Made by a program: the position numbers and the translations under genes. DNA of 13,721 nt from Chitinivibrionia bacterium (GTDB lineage: Bacteria; Krumholzibacteriota; Krumholzibacteriia; WVZY01). Positions within the stretch are counted from its first letter, which is position 1, and each line of letters opens with the position of its first letter. A model generated the notes under the pieces. It was not told where the DNA came from and ran no database searches. It saw nothing but the letters and a program-made list of their open reading frames with translations. Of the stretch, positions 1 to 5,734 are shown piece after piece. The DNA is taken from the NCBI GenBank assembly GCA_016208665.1, contig JACQXT010000002.1:1-13721 (forward strand). The letters are read 5' to 3'.

Positions 1-965
1 GCCCTCGACTGGGCGGCCATGAAGGCCATGCCGAGCGCTCACTGGCAGACGATGGAACTCCGGGGGGACTGAAGGGATGCGGCGGCTGCCACAAACTCGG
101 GTTGAAGACTGAAGAAGAGATTGCGCAATTGAAGAAGGACGGAGCGGGATACGGAGTCGCATCGTGCGATGCGTGCCACACCCGCCACCTCTTTTCCGTC
201 CAGGAGGCGCGCCAGCCGCAGGCATGCCAGACGTGCCACATGGGATTCGACCATCCGCAGTGGGAAATGTATTCGTCGTCGAAGCACGGCGTCCGGTATC
301 TTCTCAAACAAAACGGCACGCTGCCTCCCGGCGCCGCCGCCCCGACGTGCCAGACGTGCCATATGCAGGAGGGCAACCACGAAGTGAGAACCGCCTGGGG
401 GTTCCTCGCGGTGCGGCTCCCGATGCCGGATGACCCGCAGTGGACCGCCGACAGGGCGACGATGCTTCAGGCGCTGGGCGTGCTCGATCCGGCCGGCAAT
501 CCCACGGCCCGCCTCGATGTCGTCAAGGCCGCCGACGTCGCCCGCCTCACCGAGGAGGCCTGGCAGGTCGAGCGCGGGAAGATGGTCGCGACATGCGGGC
601 AGTGCCATTCGGAGCTGTTCGCAAGAGCCGAGCTCGAGAAAGGCGACCGCCTCATCAGGGAAGCGGACCATCTGCTCGCCGAGGCGATACGCATCGTAGC
701 CGCCTTGTATGCGGACGGAACGATCGAGAAACCCGACAGCTATGCGCACGCCTTCCCCGACCTCCTCATGTTCCATGATTCGCCGACGGAAATCGAGCAA
801 CGGTTGTTCGTCATGCATCTCAAACACCGCATGCGCGCGTTCCAGGGGTCCTTTCACGCGAATCCCGATTACGCGCTCTGGTACGGTTGGAGCGAAATGC
901 GGCAGGATCTCACGGCGATACGGACCATGGCGGAGGAGATGCGAAGCGCCGCGCGGAAAAAATAA
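1..965 (+). CDS. HAO-family multiheme cytochrome c, 3' part, with a probable frameshift
   Basis: This is the C-terminal part of a periplasmic multiheme cytochrome c resembling hydroxylamine oxidoreductase (HAO) and its reductive relatives, which interconvert small nitrogen compounds. Five CxxCH heme motifs are visible: CGGCH (78-92), CDACH (165-179), CQTCH (225-239), CQTCH (348-362) and CGQCH (594-608). HAO proteins have eight, so about three lie upstream. The stretches FDHPQWEMYSSSKHG, CQTCHMQEGNHE followed by TAWGFLAVRLP, and FHANPDYALWYGW near the end are typical of the family as I remember it. The frame carrying the motifs is open to the window edge, so a TTG at 102 is not the true start. 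Bases 1-66 read better in another frame (AHWQTMELRG), and one extra G in the 62-67 run would join the two. It could be a pseudogene or a sequencing error. The family call is firm; the reaction direction is unknown. Confidence 0.8.
   Translation, partial: PRLGGHEGHAERSLADDGTPGGLKGCGGCHKLGLKTEEEIAQLKKDGAGYGVASCDACHTRHLFSVQEARQPQACQTCHMGFDHPQWEMYSSSKHGVRYLLKQNGTLPPGAAAPTCQTCHMQEGNHEVRTAWGFLAVRLPMPDDPQWTADRATMLQALGVLDPAGNPTARLDVVKAADVARLTEEAWQVERGKMVATCGQCHSELFARAELEKGDRLIREADHLLAEAIRIVAALYADGTIEKPDSYAHAFPDLLMFHDSPTEIEQRLFVMHLKHRMRAFQGSFHANPDYALWYGWSEMRQDLTAIRTMAEEMRSAARKK
62..67 (+). other. Probable frameshift site in a G6 homopolymer
   Basis: In frame 1 the cytochrome reads sensibly from base 1 through AHWQTMELRG and then meets a TGA at 70-72. 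The frame that continues with the CGGCH heme motif (78-92) is frame 3. Adding a single G to this six-G run makes one continuous reading, MELRGGLKGCGGCH. A homopolymer miscount or a real one-base deletion would explain it equally well. Confidence 0.6.
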
Positions 966-1006
966 CATGAGCGGCGCCCTGTGATGAGCGCCGGTCGAAA
1001 CCATAC

Positions 1007-2404
1007 ATGCAAGAAAGCGCCGCAAACTCCAAGCCGCATCTGCTTCGCGTCCTTGGTCCCTTGGAGACCATCACGATCCTGGTGGGGTCGGTCATCGGCT
1101 CGGGAATCTTCCTGGTGCCCAATACGATCGCCGCGCAGGTCGGGAGCTTCGGACTCATCATCGCAGTCTGGCTGGTGTCCGGATTGTTGACCCTGTTCGG
1201 CGCTCTTTCGTACGCCGAGTTGGGCGGGATGATCCCCCATGCAGGAGGCCAGTACGCCTACCTTCGCGAGGCATACGGCAAGCTGCCCGCGTTTCTCTTC
1301 GGCTGGACCGAATTTCTGGTTATTAAGGCCGGTTCCATAGCGGCGGTGGCCGTCGCGTTCGCATTATATTTCGGATACTTCATCCCGGAGAGCGTGCAGC
1401 CGCTATACCACAAAACCGTCTATCTTCTTTCTTTCCCCATAGAAGATGCCGGTGTGAAACTGGTCGCCATCGCCTGCATCCTTGTGTTGTCGATAGTCAA
1501 TTACCTGGGCGTCAGATTCGGAGGCTGGGTGCAGAACATCTTCACGTTTCTGAAGGTCGGCGCGCTGGCGGGGTTGATCGGCCTGGTGTTCATACTCGGA
1601 CGCCCTGCGGAACATGCATTTCAGCCTTTTCTGCCCGAGCAGGGATCGGCGGGGCTCTTGAGCGCGTTCGGCGTCGCCATGGTCGCGGCTCTCTGGGCGT
1701 ACGACGGATGGAACAACGCCACCTACGTGGCCGCGGAAGTGCGGCAGCCGCAGCGCAATATTCCTCTGGCGTTGTTCGTCGGCACGAGCCTGGTGGTGGT
1801 TATTTACCTGGCGGCGAACGTCGCCTATGCGTATGTGCTTCCCGTGGCCGCCGTCGCGCAATCGCAGCTGGTGGCCGCCGATGCGCTGAGAACGTTCCTG
1901 GGATCAACCGGCGGCGCGGTCATCTCCGGCGCCGTATTGATCTCCACGTTCGGAACGGTCAACGGAATGATTCTCTCCGGCGCGCGTGTCACGTACGCCA
2001 TGGCGAACGACAGAGTATTCTTCAGCCAAATGGGGGACGTCCATTCACGCTTCAGAACGCCCCATGTCTCGATCGCGGTTCAGGGCGTCTGGTCCGCGCT
2101 TCTCACCTTGTCCGGACGGTTTGATCAATTATTCACCTACGTGGTTTTTGCCGCATGGATGTTCTACGCTCTGACGACCGGCGGCGTTTTTGTGCTGCGC
2201 AGGAAATGGCCGCATGTGGAGCGGCCGTACAGGACGTGGGGATATCCCTTTGTGCCTTTGCTGTTCATCGTGATCTCGGCGCTGTTTGTGGTCAACACCC
2301 TCATTACCGATCCGCGGGATTCCCTGTTCGGCCTGGTGATCGTGATGCTGGGAGTGCCGGCGTATTTCTACTGGAACGTGAGAGCGAAGCGGCGACGATC
2401 ATAA
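1007..2404 (+). CDS. APC-superfamily amino acid permease
   Basis: This is a 465-residue inner-membrane transporter of the amino acid-polyamine-organocation (APC) superfamily, which moves amino acids or related amines by proton coupling or exchange. The family signature GSVIGSGIFLVP sits at residues 27-38 in the first membrane helix, where the unwound Gly-rich stretch binds the substrate amino and carboxyl groups. LSYAELGGMIPHAGGQYAYL and YDGWNNATYVAAEVRQPQRN are further conserved loops seen in LAT-like members. About twelve hydrophobic segments fit the fold, and the length is normal. The ATG at 1007 is the only reasonable start after an in-frame stop at 968-970, but no strong Shine-Dalgarno precedes it. 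It begins 41 bases after the cytochrome stop with no visible terminator, so read-through is possible. The substrate cannot be told from sequence. Confidence 0.9.
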   Translation: MQESAANSKPHLLRVLGPLETITILVGSVIGSGIFLVPNTIAAQVGSFGLIIAVWLVSGLLTLFGALSYAELGGMIPHAGGQYAYLREAYGKLPAFLFGWTEFLVIKAGSIAAVAVAFALYFGYFIPESVQPLYHKTVYLLSFPIEDAGVKLVAIACILVLSIVNYLGVRFGGWVQNIFTFLKVGALAGLIGLVFILGRPAEHAFQPFLPEQGSAGLLSAFGVAMVAALWAYDGWNNATYVAAEVRQPQRNIPLALFVGTSLVVVIYLAANVAYAYVLPVAAVAQSQLVAADALRTFLGSTGGAVISGAVLISTFGTVNGMILSGARVTYAMANDRVFFSQMGDVHSRFRTPHVSIAVQGVWSALLTLSGRFDQLFTYVVFAAWMFYALTTGGVFVLRRKWPHVERPYRTWGYPFVPLLFIVISALFVVNTLITDPRDSLFGLVIVMLGVPAYFYWNVRAKRRRS

Positions 2405-2439
2405 GTCGCGTATCCGCCGCCCGCTGTTGATGAGGCGAT

Positions 2440-3108
2440 ATGGAGTTCCTGAAGCACATCATTGATATCTTCCTGCATCTCGATACGTACCTCGACGGGT
2501 GGGGCGCTGCGCTCGGGCCGCTGCTGTACCTCGTCCTGTTTCTCGTGATCTTCTGCGAAACCGGCCTCGTGGTGACCCCCTTCCTGCCCGGCGATTCGCT
2601 GCTCTTCGCGGCCGGTGCGCTCGCCGCCCGCCCGGGTTTCCCGCTCGAGATCGGCTGGGTCGTGGTGCTGCTGTGCATCGCGGGCGTGCTGGGCAACATG
2701 GTCAACTATGCGATCGGCTACCGCATGGGTCCGAAGGTGTTCTCGAGCGAACGCTCGCGGCTGTTCAACAAGCAGCACCTTCTGAAGGCGCAGACGTTCT
2801 ATGAGCGATACGGCGGGAAGACGATCGTCCTCGCCAGGTTCGTGCCCATCATCAGGACGTTCGCCCCGTTCGTGGCCGGCATCGGCCGTATGTCGTACCG
2901 GCGCTACACCCTGTACAACGTGCTCGGCACCGTGCCGTGGGTCGGCGGCTTCGCGTTCGGCGGGTACTACTTCGGCAATATCCCGACCATCAAGCGCAAC
3001 TTCCACTTCGTCGTCGTCGCCATCATCGTGGTTTCCGTTCTGCCCGCGGTCATCGGATACATCAAGGAGAAACGGCGCATCGCCGCGCCGACGGAATCGA
3101 GCGGTTGA
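2440..3108 (+). CDS. DedA-family membrane protein (VTT domain)
   Basis: This 222-residue polytopic inner-membrane protein belongs to the DedA family, whose members act in undecaprenyl-phosphate or phospholipid translocation and support envelope and proton-motive-force homeostasis. The residues essential in E. coli YqjA/YghB have counterparts here: Glu40, Asp52 in the FLPGDSLLFAAG re-entrant loop, and Arg133 and Arg139 in ARFVPIIRTFAPF. The family Gly-rich segment GVLGNMVNYAIGYRMG follows the first loop. The start at 2440 has TGAGG at 2431-2435, spaced a little short. It follows the permease by 35 bases on the same strand and may be co-transcribed. It ends 7 bases before the stop of the converging terC-type gene. 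Family assignment is secure; the exact lipid substrate is not knowable here. Confidence 0.92.
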   Translation: MEFLKHIIDIFLHLDTYLDGWGAALGPLLYLVLFLVIFCETGLVVTPFLPGDSLLFAAGALAARPGFPLEIGWVVVLLCIAGVLGNMVNYAIGYRMGPKVFSSERSRLFNKQHLLKAQTFYERYGGKTIVLARFVPIIRTFAPFVAGIGRMSYRRYTLYNVLGTVPWVGGFAFGGYYFGNIPTIKRNFHFVVVAIIVVSVLPAVIGYIKEKRRIAAPTESSG

Positions 3109-3115
3109 AGTTTTC

Positions 3116-4069
3116 CTACGAGCCGTTCCGCGGCGCCTGCTCCTCCGGATTCGACTGTGCGCTCCTGGATTGATGAATGAGGGATGCGAGGATCGCTACG
3201 ATCAGAATGACGGCAATGACGAGCAAAGCCGCCGGCGGGGGGATCTTTACGAAATCGGAGGCGAGCATCTTGACGCCCACGAAAACCAGGATGGCCGCGA
3301 GCCCGTAATGGAGGTAATGAAACATGCTCATCAGGCCCCTCAGGGCGAAATAGAGGGAGCGGAGGCCGAGGATCGCCAACGCGTTCGACGTATAGGCGAT
3401 GAACGGATTCAGCGTGATCGAGAGGACGGCCGGCACGGAATCGATGGCGAACACGATGTCGCTCGATTCGATGACCATGAGAACGACAAAGAGCGGGGTA
3501 ACGAGCAGCCGGCCGTTCCTGCGGATGAAAAACCTGGCATCATCGTAGTTGCGGGAGGCCATGAAGGGACGCAGCATCCTGAAAACCGGATTGCGATCCG
3601 GATGTATTTCCTTCGTTTTCTGAAACGCCATCTGGATGCCGGCAAAAATAAGGAACGCCCCGAAGAGGTAAATGATCCAATGAAACTCTTTGATGAGGGC
3701 CACGCCGGCCAGTATGAACGTCAGCCTGAACACGATCGCGCCGAGGATGCCCCAGAACAGGACTTTATGCTGGAAGGCGGGAGGCACCCGGAAGTGGGAG
3801 AAGATCATGAGGAATACGAATATATTGTCGACGCTGAGAGACTCTTCTATCAGGTAGGCCGTATAGAACTGAACAGCGAGTTTGGCGCCCTGGAACACGT
3901 ATATGCCGATACCGAACAGTAGGGCGATCCCGACCCACACGGCGGTCCATGCGAGCGCCTCCCTGACGGTGGGCGCATGCGCCTTCCGTTGGAAGATCCC
4001 GAGGTCGATCGCAAGCATTGTTCCCAGGAAGAAGTGAAATCCGATCCATAAATAAAGCTGATGCGGCAT
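3116..4069 (-). CDS. TerC/Alx-family integral membrane protein
   Basis: This is a membrane protein of the TerC family, related to E. coli Alx and linked to manganese export, metal homeostasis or alkaline and tellurite stress. From ATG 4069 it is 317 residues, close to the size of Alx. Conserved acidic membrane motifs are EESLSVDN (residues 75-82) and ESSDIVFAIDSVPAVL (201-216), with Asp22 in the first helix. Roughly eight or nine hydrophobic segments are present. A longer in-frame start at 4189 would add 40 residues that look non-family and run across the AT-rich palindrome, so I prefer 4069, where MPHQLYLWIGFH matches the usual family opening. No Shine-Dalgarno is seen before 4069. ATG 4126 is another candidate. 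It is convergent with dedA and divergent from the downstream operon. Confidence 0.88.
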   Translation of the reverse strand: MPHQLYLWIGFHFFLGTMLAIDLGIFQRKAHAPTVREALAWTAVWVGIALLFGIGIYVFQGAKLAVQFYTAYLIEESLSVDNIFVFLMIFSHFRVPPAFQHKVLFWGILGAIVFRLTFILAGVALIKEFHWIIYLFGAFLIFAGIQMAFQKTKEIHPDRNPVFRMLRPFMASRNYDDARFFIRRNGRLLVTPLFVVLMVIESSDIVFAIDSVPAVLSITLNPFIAYTSNALAILGLRSLYFALRGLMSMFHYLHYGLAAILVFVGVKMLASDFVKIPPPAALLVIAVILIVAILASLIHQSRSAQSNPEEQAPRNGS

Positions 4070-4080
4070 AGCGGGGAAGT

Positions 4081-4100
4081 ATAATACAGTTTTGTAATAA
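4081..4100 (-). promoter_or_regulatory. Possible AT-rich promoter of the terC-type gene
   Basis: Read on the minus strand, a TATTAT/TATACT -10-like stretch lies only about 8 bases before the preferred ATG at 4069. No convincing -35 hexamer is seen at the right spacing. If real, transcription would start nearly at the initiation codon, giving a leaderless or very short-leader message, which would also fit the missing Shine-Dalgarno. Confidence 0.25.
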
Positions 4101-4104
4101 TTAA

Positions 4105-4121
4105 ACATAAAAATTTTATGT
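4105..4121. repeat. AT-rich 17-base palindrome upstream of terC-type gene
   Basis: The arms ACATAAAA and TTTTATGT are perfectly complementary around one central base. The element is striking in otherwise GC-rich DNA and lies 36 bases upstream of the preferred terC-type start. A dimeric repressor or metalloregulator operator is one possibility; a chance AT-rich palindrome is another. Confidence 0.5.
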
Positions 4122-4176
4122 ATCATCGAAATTCGACGCGCCGCAGGCCTCGGATTGACGAACACGCCGATATGAC

Positions 4177-4205
4177 TTGAAGCAGGCATGTCGAACGGCT
4201 ATACT
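4177..4205 (+). promoter_or_regulatory. Sigma70-type promoter for the TSUP operon
   Basis: A -35 element TTGAAG (4177-4182, 4 of 6 consensus) is separated by exactly 17 bases from a -10 element TATACT (4200-4205, 5 of 6 consensus). Transcription would begin near 4212 and give a leader of about 94 bases before the first gene at 4306. No other promoter-like pair is evident before the operon. Confidence 0.55.
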
Positions 4206-4293
4206 GCCGAATGCGATTGCGATGCACGCGCCCCATATAAAGAAGCACTCAACGCGATCGTTCGGCACAAGCACATGACGAATTCGAATGTGT

Positions 4294-4301
4294 AAAGGAG
4301 G
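4294..4301 (+). promoter_or_regulatory. Strong ribosome binding site deciding the start at 4306
   Basis: AAAGGAGG is a near-perfect anti-16S match four bases before ATG 4306. An in-frame ATG at 4288 lies upstream of this site and would place the Shine-Dalgarno inside the coding region, so it is rejected. Confidence 0.8.
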
Positions 4302-4305
4302 AAAA

Positions 4306-4611
4306 ATGCTCAAGCGTCTGGGAGCGTTTTGCTTTTTCGCTCTGATGCTCGTGTTTCAGATTTTCCCGCCTCGAGTCCGGGCCGGAGGAGAAGGCCTGGA
4401 TGTCCCGGAACCGCTGAAGCGCCAGGTGCCGTTGGAAGGACTTTCAGGAATCAGCCTTTTCTTCGCGAAGACCTACAATGAGAATCTGGTGCTCTATGCG
4501 ATCATCTGCACCGCCCTGATGGCGGTCGTAGGAATAGCCATCGCTTATGTCACGGATGCGGCCCTGAAAATGATGGGCATGGAAGTGGGCAAAATCGAAC
4601 ACAAGGAATGA
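4306..4611 (+). CDS. Small secreted or membrane-anchored protein of TSUP operon, unknown function
   Basis: This 101-residue protein has an N-terminal signal sequence: MLKR, a hydrophobic core, then a likely signal peptidase site after RVRA before GGEG. A mature segment of about 40 residues (LDVPEPLKRQVPLEGLSGIS) follows, then one transmembrane helix centred on YAIICTALMAVVGIAIAYV and a short charged tail ending GKIEHKE. If the signal is cleaved, the mature part faces the periplasm and the tail the cytoplasm. Start 4306 is fixed by AAAGGAGG at 4294-4301. It is the first gene behind the 4177-4205 promoter and lies 23 bases before the TSUP permease, so it may be an accessory subunit of that transporter; this is inference from position. 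I do not recognise a named family. Confidence 0.8.
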   Translation: MLKRLGAFCFFALMLVFQIFPPRVRAGGEGLDVPEPLKRQVPLEGLSGISLFFAKTYNENLVLYAIICTALMAVVGIAIAYVTDAALKMMGMEVGKIEHKE

Positions 4612-4620
4612 CCGCACGCT

Positions 4621-4626
4621 AAGGAG
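4621..4626 (+). promoter_or_regulatory. Ribosome binding site deciding the TSUP start at 4635
   Basis: AAGGAG lies two bases before an ATG at 4629 and eight bases before ATG 4635. Only the second spacing is normal, so initiation at 4635 is favoured. Confidence 0.65.
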
Positions 4627-4634
4627 ATATGAGC

Positions 4635-5645
4635 ATGCTCAACGGACTGTTTGATATATATCTGCCGGTGGCAGGAATCCATTTCAATGTGCTGATCCTG
4701 CTCGCGATCGGATTTTCGGTGGGGATACTTGGCGGTTTCTTCGGCGTGGGAGGTGCGTGGGTGGTAACGCCCGCCCTCAACATTTTCGGATTCCCCATGG
4801 CCTATGCCATCGGCACGGACCTCGCACACATTTTCGGAAAGTCCATAGTCGCCACCAAGAAGCACGGCAAGATGGGAAATGTCGACGTAAAAATGGGACT
4901 CCTGTCCATCGTCGGTTCCGTCATCGGCGTGGAGATCGGCGCCATCAATGTGATGTGGCTGACCGAGAAGGGTTTGGCCGGCCCCGTGGTGCGGTACTCA
5001 TACATGGCATTGCTGTTCGGACTAGGCGCCTACATGCTGTACGACTACTTCACGAAAGAGCGCCGCCTGGCCAAGCACGCGGCCGTGAAGGAAGCCGGTG
5101 TCGAAACGGTCCGAAAAGGAAGATGGGATATCCCGCCTATGATATACTTCCCGGTTTCCGGAGTCAGGGCGTCTCTCTGGCTCATACTGGGCGTATTCTT
5201 TGTCACCGGATGGCTCTCCGGATTCCTGGGAGTGGGCGGCGGATTCATCCGGATGCCCGCTCTCATCTACCTGATACACTGCCGCACCGCCATAGCCATA
5301 GGCACGGACCTCTTCAGCGTCGTTTTTACCGGCGCCTACGGCTGCCTGACGTACGCCCTGAAAGGCCGTGTGGAAATCATCGCCGCCCTCATCATGTTGT
5401 GCGGAGCCGCGGTAGGAGCCCAAATCGGAGTGGCCGCCATTAAATACATCCATGGCTACGGCATTCGTCTCCTGTTCGCCATCATGATCGTCCTTGCGGG
5501 TCTGTCGGTGACATTGAAGCAACTCAATTATACGACCCTGGCCGCGTGGGTCGTCATGGGCGCGGCCTTGAGCATGTGTATCGTGATTATCGCTCTTATG
5601 GTTCGAGGTCTCCGGCAAGAGAGAGCGTTGAAGGCGGGGCATTGA
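4635..5645 (+). CDS. TauE/SafE (TSUP) family anion permease
   Basis: This 336-residue inner-membrane protein is of the TSUP family, whose members move sulfite, sulfoacetate, sulfolactate, taurine-derived or other organic anions. The two-repeat structure is clear: GILGGFFGVGGAWVVTPAL with AIGTDLAHIFGKS in the first half, and GWLSGFLGVGGGFIRMPAL with AIGTDLFSVVF in the second. Both repeats keep the Gly-rich loop and the GTDL motif. A hydrophilic stretch between them (TKERRLAKHAAVKEAG) is the usual cytoplasmic linker. Around eight to nine membrane segments are visible. It is the second gene of the operon, 23 bases after the small membrane protein and 89 bases before the PEP-synthase-like gene. 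A sulfur oxyanion is a reasonable substrate guess, but the sequence does not show it. Confidence 0.92.
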   Translation: MLNGLFDIYLPVAGIHFNVLILLAIGFSVGILGGFFGVGGAWVVTPALNIFGFPMAYAIGTDLAHIFGKSIVATKKHGKMGNVDVKMGLLSIVGSVIGVEIGAINVMWLTEKGLAGPVVRYSYMALLFGLGAYMLYDYFTKERRLAKHAAVKEAGVETVRKGRWDIPPMIYFPVSGVRASLWLILGVFFVTGWLSGFLGVGGGFIRMPALIYLIHCRTAIAIGTDLFSVVFTGAYGCLTYALKGRVEIIAALIMLCGAAVGAQIGVAAIKYIHGYGIRLLFAIMIVLAGLSVTLKQLNYTTLAAWVVMGAALSMCIVIIALMVRGLRQERALKAGH

Positions 5646-5734
5646 CGACATTTCAATGCTCTATCCACGCTCGCTGTGTATGGCGGCGCACGGGATCAAG
5701 AGCAAACAACCGGGGCTCCTTTCGGTGATGGCCT

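Noticed and set aside
102..104. TTG as start of the multiheme cytochrome
   Set aside because: A CGGCH heme motif lies upstream in the same open frame at 78-92, and the mature protein would lack a signal peptide.
39..1025. 328-codon open frame on the minus strand
   Set aside because: It is antisense to the heme-motif frame of the cytochrome, which explains the region.
2801..3922. 373-codon open frame on the plus strand
   Set aside because: It runs out of frame through dedA and antisense to the terC-type gene; both real genes have clear family motifs and this frame has a low-complexity charged composition.
4070..4200. yybP-ykoY type manganese riboswitch before the terC-type gene
   Set aside because: Alx-type genes often have one, but the short AT-rich leader shows no matching paired helices that I can recognise, and the leader to 4069 may be very short.
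4288..4305. Earlier ATG (4288) for the small membrane protein
   Set aside because: The AAAGGAGG ribosome site lies inside this extension, and the signal peptide begins properly at 4306.
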